Below are positions 22,150 through 33,700 of a DNA stretch of 64,000 nt, piece after piece; the stretch's first letter is position 1, and every line of letters starts with the position of its first letter. The notes beneath the pieces are model-generated. The model was not told where the DNA came from and did no database searches. It saw only the letters and a list, made by a program, of their open reading frames with translations. Where the stretch lies: the NCBI GenBank assembly GCA_948144175.1, contig CANXME010001990.1:124001-188000 (forward strand), given 5' to 3'. This stretch comes from Closterium sp. NIES-65. Taxonomy: Eukaryota; Streptophyta; Zygnematophyceae; Desmidiales; Closteriaceae. The position numbers and the translations under genes were made by a program.

Positions 22150-25100
22150 CCTGCTAGTACCGGATCCTGACCGGCCCTGGTGCTGGCACTACCTACTAGC
22201 GTCCTGACCACTCTACAAAAGACTGCTACAGTCGCCTCGACGACCTCTACCCTGAGCATTTTGGGCTTGAGTCAGCTCCCCCGATCTGGCCCGGTCTGTT
22301 CCGTAGTGGTTACCCTGTGTTTGATATGTCTATGGATGCTGTTTATTCTGTCGCGTACAGATCTCTTGGCTTACGTGTACCTAGCTTAGGACCTTTGCCT
22401 GTTGCTAGTGTCGGTACTTGTGCCTTAAGTGTAGGTGCTTGTGTAGTCACTAGTCCAGCCGTGACGATTGCTGTTGCGTCGCTCTCCTTCACGCTGGACT
22501 CCGGCGCGTCTCAGTGCTTCTTCCGCAACCACACCACCGTCACACCTCTTTTGGCTCCAGTCCTAGTTGCGCTGGCTGATCATACTTCAGGACCAGCATT
22601 TGCTCGCAGCTCGACCACTCTCCCGTGCCCAGCTGTCCCCTCTGGTTTCCTCACTGGTCTCTACATCCCCTCGTTCTCTCAGAACTTGGTGGGTGTTGGA
22701 TACCTTCAGGACTGGGGGATCACAGTCACTTTTCCTGTGCACGAGAGGACTGCGATCTGTATCGACTTTTCCACCGGGGCAGTTCTTGCCACATTCACTA
22801 GAGAGCCCCACTCAGGTCTCTTCGTCTCGCACGCTCCGCCCCCGCAAGTAGCTGCGTCAGGTCAGGTTGCTTCGTCCCCCCCGGTAGCAGATTCCGGTCA
22901 GTTTAGTGCGTCCCCACCGGTTGCTGTGTCCGGTCAGGTTGCTGTGTCTGGTCTACTTGCTGCGTCTTGCTCCTGTCGGTTCCTAGCCCACCCAACCGTC
23001 TTGTGGAACCACCGCCTTGGCCACCCGTCGGTCCCTTGCTCCACCTTGCGCCCCTTGCGTCGCCGGCCGCCTGCGAGCCACTCTGCACTCCTCCTCCCTT
23101 CGTCCGGCCACTGCTCCCTTCCAGACTCTCCACTTGGACGTCTAGGGACCTGCCCCGACGCAGGGATATGGGAGGGAGTGCTACTTTCTGACTACTCCAG
23201 GTACACCACAGTGTTTCCTCTCGCGAAGAAGTCCGAGGTGACTACTACAATGATACGGTGGATTCTGGCCACTGAAGGCACTCGTGATAGTCGTGTCAAT
23301 TGTCTCCACTCCGGCAGTGGGGGTGAGTTTCGCTCTGGCATTCTTGCCGAGTTCTATAGCGAGCAGGGCATCATACAGTCCTGGACGCTTCCGGAGTCCC
23401 CACAGTAGAATGGGGATGCTGAGCGCCGCATTGGCTTAGTCATGGAGATCGCTCGTACGTCCATAATCCATGCCTGTGCGCCCCATTTCTGTGGCCCTAC
23501 GTGGTGCGCTACACCGCCCACGAGCTGAACCTCCAGCCGCGTGTCTCGCGGCCAGAGGCTTCACCGACCAGTCTTTGGACCGGGTCCCCTGGTGTTAAGT
23601 CGATCTTTCGTGTCTGGGGCTGCCTTGTACTCGTCTGCGATACCTCTGTAGACAAGATCTCGGCTCGCGCCATCCCCTATGTCTTCCTTGGTTTCCCGGT
23701 GGGTTCTCCCGAATACTCCTTTTATCACCCGCCCCTCCACCAGGTTCTCCACTCTCGTGACGTCATATTTGACGAGTTAGTGTCCTACTACACCAAGTAC
23801 CCCTGTCGAGGTCTCTCGGTCCCCCCTCCTCCTCTTTTCCTCGCACCCTCTCCTCCTCCTGCTCTCGCTCCTCAGGTCCCCCCGCCCCACCCTGGTCCTG
23901 CCCCGTCAGGTGTGTCTCACGCTACCCCTCTCCCCTCGGTCGCGCGTCAGGTAGCGTCTCCCTCCCCACAGTCCTCCTCACAGTCCCCTCAACAGCCTTT
24001 GACCCTTCCGCGTCAGGTTACTGTGGACTCAGGTGGTGTTGGAGCTGGAGGTGCTGCCGCTGGAGGTACTCGGGATGAGGGCGCTCATTCGAGAGGTGTT
24101 GGAGCTGGAGGTGCTGGCACTGGAGGTGCTAGCTCTGGGGATGTTGGAGCTGGCGGTGCTGGCACTGGCGGTGCTAGCTCTGGGGGTGTTGGAGCTGGAG
24201 GTGCTGGCACTGGAGGTGCTAGCTCTGGGGGTGTTGGAGCTGGAGGTGCTGGCACTAGAGGTGCTAGCTCTGGGGGTGTCGGAGGTGGAGGTACTGGCGC
24301 TGGCGGTGCTCGTACTGGGGACGGTGGAGCCGAGGGTGCCAACGCTGGAGGTAGTGGCACTGAGGAGACGGGAGCTAGCGGCTCGCCCCCACCCCGCTAC
24401 TACACACGTCTACAGGCTCTTCGCCGTCTTGAGCGCGAGGAGCAGGAGCGTTTGGAGTAGGAGAGGCAGCAACTGCGACAATTGGACCGGCAGGAGGAGC
24501 AGGCGCAGCAGCAGCAGCAACAGCCACCGCAACCCGTGGTCACACCAGTGAGTGGCCTTCGGGCCCTTGGTCTTCCCTCCCCTCCTCCTTTCCACCCGCA
24601 GTCGCTGCCCACTTACGATCCTATATTTCCTCCTCCAGACTCTTCTCTGGCTGTTTTCCCTCCGCTTCGGTCATAGTCACCTCCTCCTGTTGTCCCGCAC
24701 GACTGGACCGCTCGTTGTCCCCTCCGTGCTTGTCCCTCGTCTCCTCTTGTCGACCTCTGCACTGCCTTGTTTCGTTCCAGTCCTCGTCATACTCCACCAG
24801 AGTCTGTTCTCCCGTCACCTCCTGCATCGTCTCTCACCGTCTCCTCTCACCCTATCACTGACTACTACCGTACGGCGCGTCCAGTTGTCGCGCGTGCTCT
24901 CGCCTCTCTTGTCACCGACCCTCGTGCCTCTCTGTCGTCTGACTCCGCTCTCACAGTTGCTGTCACTGACTTTGCGTCCACCCGCCACCTTGACTTTGCC
25001 ACGCATGTCATGGCTGCCCCGCCTGCCCGTCCTAAGGCCGCCGGGGGTGGGTTTGCCCTTGGCTGTGACGTCCTCGAGGACAGGTAGTTCGATCTGGAGT

Positions 25101-26740
25101 TCTCGGCAGCCGCTTCCCCCCTCTCTCGGTGCCATGCTGCTTTCCCTTGAGGGAGACCCCGACGCCCTTGACATACCGACTCCTCGCACGTACCGTGAGG
25201 CAGTGTCAGGGGAGTGGGCCTCTTAGTGGAAAGCGGCCATGGACTCAGAGTTGGCTTATTGGAGATCCACAGGCACCTACGTTGACGTAGTTCCCCCTCC
25301 CAAGGTGAACGTTGTCGATGGCATGTGGCTCTTCAATGTGAAACGGCCGCCTGGATCACCTCTTGTGTTCAAGGCGCGTTACGTGGCTAGGGGCTTCAGT
25401 CACCGTGAGGGAGTTGACTTCTTCCAGACCTTCGCCCCGACCCCGAAGATGACTACTCTTCGGGTGTTACTCCACGTAGCAGCACAGCGAGACTATGAGC
25501 TGCACTGTCTTGACTTCTCCACTGCTTTCCTCCAGGGCCGCTTACATGAGGAGATCTGGCTGCACCGTCTTCCTGGTTTCACTGACACCTTCCCACCTGG
25601 GACTCAGTGGAGCTTGAGGCGGCCAGTCTACTGTCTCCGCCAGTTGCCCCGTGAGTGGCACGACACTCTGCACTCCACGCTTCGTGACCTAGGGTTTCGT
25701 CCTTCCTCTGCTGACCCATCTCTGTTTGTTCACACTGCTGCACTCCCTTCTTTATCCTGGTCTACGTCGATGACCTGGTGTTTGCTACAGCAGACAGGGC
25801 AGCACTGGCGGAGGTGAAATCCAAACCGCAGAAGAGACACACGTGCACTGACCTCGGTGAGCTGCAGCGCTCCCTTGGCCTGCAGATCACCAGGGACAGA
25901 GCCGCTCGCACCATCACACTGGCTCAGTCACACATGGTGCAGCAGGTCTTTCGGCCGTTCGGGTTTCAGTTCTCCACCACACAGCCCACTCCTCTTGCCG
26001 TTGACCACTGTGTCACTGGCCCTTTTCTCGATGAGCCCTTTGAGTCTAGTGGTCCCCACGCAGAGCTTGTAGGCTGCCTCATGTACCTGATGACTTGTAC
26101 TCGGTCGGATCTCGCCTTTCCCCTCAGCGTCTTCTATCGCTTTGTTGCGACTGGGAGACACCGTCCTATTCACTAGACAGCTGCCGTGAGGGTGGCGAAG
26201 TACCTGGCGACTACATCAGGCATGGGGCTTGTGCTTAGAGGGATACGGCCAGTTGAGTTGACCGGTCACTGCGACTCTTCCTACGCTGACGGCGCGGAGA
26301 CCGAGCGTTCGACTCTGGATTACTATTTCAGTCTGGGTGCTGGTGCCGTGTCGTGGAGGTCCACACGGTCATCGTCTGTGGCTTCGTCCAGTGCAGAGGC
26401 AGAGATCTACGCTAGTGCCATGGCGGCACAGGAGCTCCGCTGGTTGACCTTCTTGCTCGCCGACCTTGGTAAGCAGCCTTGCTCTGTGCCGACCTTGTAC
26501 GCTGACAACAAGGCCATGATCAATTTGTGTCAAGAGCCTCGAATGGAGAGCAGAGCGAAGCATATTGACGTGAGGTACCTTCTTCTGCGAGAGCTACAGC
26601 GACGCGGCCAGGCATGCTTGGACTTGGTGGCCTCAGAGGCCAACACTGCTGGCGTCTTCACCAAAGCCTTGGCGCCTGGTGACCACCACAGTTTCTGCGT
26701 GCAGCTAGGGCTTGTTGAGGTAGGCCCTCGCTTGCTGTAG
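22150..26740 (+). pseudogene. Copia pol remnant (protease, integrase, RT, RNase H) with TAG stops and frameshifts
   Basis: Only the C-terminal end of gag remains (CYSRLDDLYPEHFG..., about 22210-22340). Protease DSGASQCFF lies near 22499. The pre-integrase stretch has WNHRLGHPS (about 23000). Integrase begins SDYSRYTTVFPL, but the second catalytic region reads LHSGSGGEF (Asp lost) and the third reads PQ-stop-NGDAERR (TAG 23406). The Gly/Ala-rich linker (24030-24380) is tandem repeat. RT has FKARYVARGFSHREGVDF, and YVDDLVFA is reached only after a one-base shift near 25750. RNase H (GHCDSSYADGAETERS, ASSSAEAEIYA, KHIDVRYLLLRE) ends at 26740. Further TAG stops are at 24458, 24674, 25085, 25224 and 26174. 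Non-functional. Confidence 0.92.
24030..24370 (+). repeat. Tandem repeat coding a Gly/Ala-rich linker in the copia pol
   Basis: Units of about 60 nt (GGTGCTAGCTCTGGGGGTGTTGG...) encode GAGGAGTGGASSGGV repeats between integrase and RT. Confidence 0.85.
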
Positions 26741-27081
26741 TGTTACTCCTGTTGCTTGTTCTATTTGTAATTTCCCTTATATATATTGTACTCTCTTCAA
26801 CTGGTCTTGTGGCCGCTTGCTTGTGCTCTGAATTTGTGTGGTGTCTTTGAGATCCACCCTGAGCTTGCTTTGCTTCTTGTCTTGACTAGTCTTGTGAGCG
26901 TTTGTTCACCCTGCTTGCTTAGACGCCCCTCACTTAGCCTATGGGGGTGTGTCAAATGCTATTATTTGTTATAGGCTGTAGTGAGGTGCCCTCTAGAGGG
27001 AATAACCCACTTAGGGTTTCTATTTGTATCCAACTGCTGCCTAGTAAATTCATTCCGTTGCATTCACTTTCTGAGAGTTTG

Positions 27082-27690
27082 CCACTTGCAGACTTTTTTT
27101 AATCAACGATATGTAATATATAAGTCCTCTTGGCTCATGGCCAGACCAGACCAGATCCCTCTTGGTTCTGGGGCAGGCTGGAAAACCAAACCAGTCCTGT
27201 CAACTTATGGAACCCCTCAGATTCATTCTGGGCTACACTGGTGCATCAGGGCTGTTTAGTGAAAAGCAGCTTTTGCCCTGATTCATCAGGGCTACACTGG
27301 TAAAGGTACCCTGATCTGTTAGTGGTATGTAAAGTCAGGTTGAATAATTTACAGCACAAAGGTGTTGGCCCGGCACACAAGAGGTCACCAGATCAATTTT
27401 GCTTACCGACGCCATTCCTTGCAGGTCCGAAGCGAAAGTCGATGGTTGAGTGCACTTGTCCCTGTTCGTTTTTCGCAGTACATCTCGCTTTAGTGAGAGA
27501 CTCGACACTATCCTGAATGATCAGGGCTGAACCTACACCATTAAACTGAATTGTCAGTACGATACATAACCACTGTACTGATTTTACAGGACAAGTATTT
27601 CCCTCATGCTGTTTTCTCAGGACAGGCCCACAACACCTATCCTGAATTCAGGAGATTCAGGATAAATTATCCTGATAATATAGGGCCTGT
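27082..27690. other. Intergenic; repeated CATCAGGGCTACACTGGT motif
   Basis: No gene. CATCAGGGCT...(ACTGGT) recurs around 27240-27300, and a short palindromic TCAGGATAAATTATCCTGA lies at 27656-27674. Confidence 0.5.
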
Positions 27691-27759
27691 ATGAGTATGA
27701 GTATAAATTCAGAACAATGCTGGTACGAAAATAGAACATTACGTATGAGTCTAATACCA

Positions 27760-30700
27760 CAATATAACACAACATCTACTCTGCCAGTCCACAGCAGTCC
27801 GTGCTGAGAGAACAGGGAGAGAGTGAGATATGTGGGGTTGCACAAGGATGTAGGGCAACACACGCCTGCCTACAATTATGGCAGCTGCTCATGCATGAAA
27901 AAGCATTAGCATTGGTATGAGTGGGCACAGTGGCGAAGGTGAGAGGGAGGTAGAAGCAGTTGGGCAGGGAGGGCAGCAGTAAGCATGCAGGTGGTCATGC
28001 ACTCGGCTCTGCAGCGCATGCATCAGCACATGCGTCAGCATGAGCACTAGTGAGTGCGGTAGGGAACGTGAGAGTGAAGTAGAAGCAGTTGGGCAGGGAG
28101 GGCAGGGCGAGGCTGGCCATGGGATGGGCGAAGGGCATGCGGAAGGGGTTCAGACGCACCTGCCAGGAGAGACGAATGGAGAGGGGCAATGGGAGGGATA
28201 CGGAGGGACAACAGAATGGGTGGTGAGAGCAGTGAGGCGTGCAGGTGGTGAGAGAGGAGAAGGGCGGGAGGGGAAGGCGAGGGTGGCCATGGGATATGCG
28301 AAGGGCATGCGGAAGGGGTTCAGACGCACATGCCATGGGGCGGGCAAGGAGAGGGGAGAGGGGTGGTGGGGTGAGTAGGAGGGGTGGGGAGGGATCGGAA
28401 GGGACAACAGAAGGGGTGGCGAGAGCAGTGAGGCGGTGGTAGTGGTGAGAGGAGAGAAGGGTAGGGAGGGGCAATGGGAGGAGAGGTGAGAAACCGGGGA
28501 CATGAACCGTGGATTTGTTGTTGCTCAAAGAAAACGTTTGTTAGAATCTCATTCCTCTTGTATCGTGCATACATCCTATACTGCTTGGACAGAGTTGTGC
28601 ACCTAAACCTAGCCTGGGCGCACAGAAAAGGAACTACCCTACTTGGGCTTCAGAAGCCAAACTTGGCCCAATGATTCGGCCCACCAAAGCTGGGTTGCGG
28701 AAGTTATTGAGGGGCTCATTCAACTTGGCTCACAATTCACGAAAAACGTTGAGATCTCCCAACAATATCCTCACCCAACCAATACTGGCCAGTTTCCCAA
28801 CCAACCCAGCTTCCCATCTCACAAACACACACCCCTTCCCCTTCTTAGTCAATTAAATATAATCAGCAAAATCCTTCTCTTCCGCCCTCTTGAAGCCCTC
28901 CTACCTTGCTGATGACCAGGCTGCAGCACAGCACCACCAGAGGCCGCTGCAGCCCCTCCTTCGCCATTCCCTTGCACCTCCCCTCCCTAAAAATAATCTC
29001 CCCTGAAGCATCCTACCTCGCTGACGACAGGCTGCAGCACAGCACCACCAGAGGCCGCCGCTGCCCCTCCCGTGCCACCACCTTGCTGCACCTCAGCAGC
29101 AAGCGAGCAAAGCGCCTCGCGGGCCCTCTCTGCTGCCTCGTGGCTGAAGTCCGTGATGAATGCTGGCAGCCTGTGCTGCAGTATGGGGACCTGGTGGGGG
29201 TTAGGGGGGCGAGGCATGAGGGTCCAATGGCACCTCAGCAGCAAGCGAGCAAAGCGCCTCGCGGGCTCTCTCTGTTGCCTCGTGGCTGAAGTCCGTGACG
29301 AGCGCTGGCAGCCTCTGGCGCAGCATGAGGGTCTGGCGGGGGGAGGAAGCGGGGGGGCAGCATGATGCTGTGAGGACTGGCAGTGGCGCCTCCTTGCCTC
29401 GTTGCCTTCTTGATTCCATGCTTCTCCGGCTCTCTCTGCTGCCTCGTGGCTGAAGTCCGTCATGAGAGCTGGCAGCCCCCCGCACAGCATGAGGACCCGA
29501 CGGGAGGGGAGAGATGAGACAGCATGGTGCTGTGAGGGGAGAGATGAGACAGCATGGTGCTGTGAGGGGAGAGATGAGACAGCATGGTGCTGTGAGGGGA
29601 GAGATGAGACAGCATGGTGCTGTGAGGGGAGAGATGAGACAGCATGGTGCTGTGAGGGGAGAGATGAGACAGCATGGTGCTGTGAGGGGAGAGATGAGAC
29701 AGCATGGTGCTGTGAGGGGAGAGATGAGACAGCATGGTGCTGTGAGGGGAGAGATGAGACAGCATGGTGCTGTGAGGGGAGAGATGAGACAGCATGGTGC
29801 TGTGAGGGGAGAGATGAGACAGCATGGTGCTGTGAGGGGAGAGATGAGACAGCATGGTGCTGTGAGGGGAGAGATGAGACAGCATGGTGCTGTGAGGGCT
29901 GGCTGAGTCGCCTGTGGCGCTACCATGCCTCCCTGGCTCGCTGTGCGGCCTCGTGGCTGAGGGCCATGATGACTGATGGCAGCCCACTGCGCAGCATGAG
30001 GACCTGGCGGGAGGCCGAAGAGGGGGAGGGGGACAAGGTAGCACGATGATGTGAGGACTGGGAGGAAGGGGAGGGGGCACACGGTGCAGCCCTCTGTGCT
30101 GTCTCATGGCTGTAGTTCGTGATGAGCGCTGGCAGCCCACCGCGCAGCATGAGGACCTGCTTGGGGGCAGAGGGACGAGGCAGCACGATGGTGTAATGTA
30201 GGGAAGGGGAAAGAACCAGTGGTGCAGCCCCCCTTCATGCCTCGTGGCTGAAGTCTGTGATAAGCGCTGGCAACCCCCTTGGTGTAGCATGAAGGTCTGG
30301 TGGAGGATAGACAGGATTCAGAGGGTCGAGATGAGGCAGCACGACGATGTGATGACTGGGAGGAAAGGGAGGGAGCAGGTGGTGCAGCCACCCTTCATGC
30401 CTCGTGGCTGAAGTCTGTGATAAGCGCTGGCAACCCCTGGTGTAGCATGAGGACCCTGGCAGGGGGCAGAGCAGAGGGGTCAAGTGGTCTAGCACGGACC
30501 CCTCTCTACTGTCTCATGGCTGAAGTTCGTGATCAGCGCTGGCAGCCCCTGCTGCAGTGTGAGGAACTGGGGGGAGGGAGAAGACGGGGACAGCATGAGC
30601 TGACGCAGAGGAGCAGTGGTGCAGTGCAGCCCCCTGTCATGCCTTGTGGCACCTTCCTGCCTCCCGCCCTCCCTGGCTCTCTGTGCTGCCTCGTGGCTGT

Positions 30701-33700
30701 AACCCGTGATCAGCGCTGGCACCTTGCAGGAGAGGGGGGACGGGGCAGCACGATGCTGTGAGTACTGGCTGTGCTGCCTCGTGGCTGTGGGCCGTGATTA
30801 GTGCTGGCAGCTTCCACTGCAGCAAGAGGGTCTGGCAGGCGGGGAGACAGGGCGCAGAGGGGCAAGATGAGACAGCGTGAGGACTGGGTGGGAGCGTGTG
30901 CTGCAGCCCCCAGTCATGCCATACGCTTGCTGCAGTCAGGTGCGTGTCTCACCTCCTTTTCCTACCTCCACAACTTAGCGTGCATACCACCCACCCAGCC
31001 CCCCTCCCTCCCTCTTTTGCTCGCACTCACCAGCGTGTCTCGCCAGGAGGGGAAGGCAGGCAGGCCCGCGTTGGGAAGGAACAGCAGCGTGGGGCAGTGG
31101 CAGGACCGAAGCTGCTGATGGGATGACTGGGGGAGATGCGAACACTGCTGGGGCTGGTCGCTGTGAGGGAGAGAGGTCGGGTGGTGAGGGCGGCGTAGTG
31201 AGGTGCAAGGGCTGCAAGGGCGCATTGCAACAGTGATGGGTGGAGTGGCAAGCGCGGAAGTGGGGGCGGTGGTGAGTGGCGAGCAGGCAAGGGAGGGCAG
31301 CACGTGGTGGTAGAGGCCGCGGTGGAAGTGCACTGCTACGCCTGCTGCCCCTCCTGCTGTTTCTGGTGGTTGTGGCCCGGTAAGTTGTGGTTCGGCAGGT
31401 TGTGGCTCGGCTGGTTGTGGTTCGGCAGGTTGTGGCTCGGCTGGTTGTGGTTCGGCAGGTTGTGGCTCGGCTGGTTGTGGTTCGGCAGGTTGTGGCTCGG
31501 CTGGTTGTGGCTCGCGGGGCTCAAAGTCGGGAGGATGCTGAAGGAGTATTCGCTTGCCGTGCCTGAGGGTGTGGCGCGGCGAGGGCAGTGGGGAGGTGTA
31601 GTGCGGGGGCAGTGGGGAGGTGTAGTGAGAGGGCAGTGGGGAGGTGTGGTGTGAGGGCAGTGGGGATGGCAGAGGATGTGAGGATGAGGAGTTAAGGCAT
31701 GGAGATGGGTGGCACGTGGAGCAAACACGTAGGGCATACGGGTGCATGGCGCAAGGAGTGAACCTACAGAGATTGGGCTGAGGATGAAGCAAGAAGAAGA
31801 GGAAAGGACGGCCACACATGCATCGAATGTCGCCCCTCAATCCTCTCCCCCCAGGCCACTCCCCCCAGAGCACTCCCCGTAAGGCAACCCCCCCAGGGAG
31901 CTCTCCCCAAGCCACTCCCCCCAAACCATTCCCCCAAGGGCACTCCCCACAGGACACTCCCCTCAAGGCAACCCCCCCAGGGAGCTCTCCCCAAGCGTCA
32001 CTCCATCGAGCTCCAAAGATGGGTCTCACATGTGTGCGGGTATGTTGGGGCCAATAAGGTGAAGACACATGTCCACTCCGGGCAGGAGCACTCGCAGCTC
32101 TGCCAGTGCGGCTGGTTCTTGAGCCTCCCTGTCTGCCCCTGCAGGTGCAGTGCATGGTAAGAAACATGGTGAGAAGCAGTGTGTGGTGAGAGGCATGCCA
32201 GGGCGGGAAGTGCAAGGGTGGTTGGTGAGGGGTTTGGGGGGTGGGAAAAGGTTGTGGTAAGGCTATAGGAAATGATGTAGTTCATCCATAGCCATCGGTT
32301 TCGTGGTGTAGTTGGTTATCACGTCAGTCTAACACACTGAAGGTCTCCGGTTCAAGTCCGGGCGAAGCCATATCTCAATCTCTGTTTTCGCTCGACGTGG
32401 CCGCCGTGTTCTTTTCCATTCCTCTCCAGGGTGAGGATTTTCCACCTTTTTGCAAGTACTGGGCTCCAATCCATTTCAAAATCCTTTCAACACCCTTCCC
32501 TCAATAACCTGACCTGACATGCCATCTGTGCATTATTTGTATTGAGGACTGCCTGCGTATCTGTTTGCCTGCCTGCTTATTTGATTCACTGCCTGCGTGC
32601 CTGCCTGCCTGTTTGCCTGCCTGCCTGACTGACTGCCTCCATCTTGCCTGCCTGCCAGCCTTCTTTTAGCAATGCAGGGCAGGCAGTGGGGTTGTGATGT
32701 CACATGCGCCTATGCGTGAGAATGCATCCATAGAGGTGTGCCGGAGTGAGGCAAGGCAACCGATGGAGGGGGATAGTGGTACGAATGGAGACGGGGGAGA
32801 AGAGGGAGATGATGGACGACACAGCCGACAGCACACAGAGTCTAGTATGGGGCACAGATGGTATAGCAGTGGATGGGAAGAAAGCAAGCTGATTGTTGGG
32901 CATATGTGGTTCAGAAACAGAGGAAAGAGAGGGGATTGGGGCACCGGTGGATTCGCACCAACCACGTGGATGCAGAGGGAAGAACGCTTGACCAGCCCAC
33001 AACAACTCTGGCATTGATGGTGCCGCTGCCCCTCTGCACATGTACGCTGCACCTGTCCCTCCTGTCCCTCCTGTCCCTCTTGTCCCTCTTGTCCCTCTTG
33101 TCCCTCATGTCCCTCTTGTCCCTCTTGTCCCTCTTGTCCCTCTTGTCCCTCTTGTCCCTCCCTCCGCTCCCTCCCAGCTGCAGTGTAAGAGGGCGTGTGC
33201 TCCGGGTCCGAGGCAAGAGTGGTGGCAGGGAAGGCAGGAGGAGGGGGTGGGGCGGGTTGGTGGAGCAGGTGGAGGGCGAGGAGGATGGTGAGTGGCTGGT
33301 GGGTGGGGGGAGAGAGGGAGGTGGGCAAGGGGAAAGATGGAAAATGGTGAGCGGCTGGTGTGGGGGGGAGTGGGCAAGCGGGAGTTTTGGGGATGGGGGG
33401 TGCAATGGGGTGGGGTGGGGAGTGTGGTGAGACGAGGAGTGTGGTGGGTGTGGTGGGATGAGGAGTGTGGTGGGATGAGGAGTGTGGTGGGATGAGGAGT
33501 GTGGTGGGATGAGGAGTGTGGTGGGATGAGGAGTGTGGTGGGATGAGGAGTGTGGTGGGATGAGGAGTGTGGTGGGATGGTGAATGCATGCATCGTTGTC
33601 ACCATCGCTCTTGAACACAAGGAACGATTTCCTCACACACCAGACCAAACCATACCTCACACCCGTACCTCATGCCCATACCGTGTGCAGCAGCAGCGCA

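Larger units (their letters stand above)
20686..27076 (+). mobile_element. Degenerate full-length Ty1/copia element
   Basis: Short 127-bp LTRs (20686-20812, 26950-27076) differ at about six positions. Primer-binding-like TGGTATCACGAG directly follows the 5' LTR and the polypurine tract CTATGGGGGTG precedes the 3' LTR. Flanks CTTTG (20681-20685) and GTTTG (27077-27081) match at four of five bases, a probable decayed target duplication. The leader (20870-21500) is GC-rich tandem repeat (CGCGCCCTCCG, CCCTGCCCCAGCCCGTCGCG). Pol order protease-integrase-RT-RNase H marks it as copia. Confidence 0.92.

Noticed and set aside
29500..29900. Regular repeats resembling a CRISPR array
   Set aside because: The 30-bp units are contiguous with no unique spacers, in a eukaryotic intron.
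32873..33660. Overlapping frames with RDKRDK, SLLSLL and HHTPHPT repeats
   Set aside because: Products of 9-bp and 17-bp minisatellites in an intron of the MYND/MSS51 gene.
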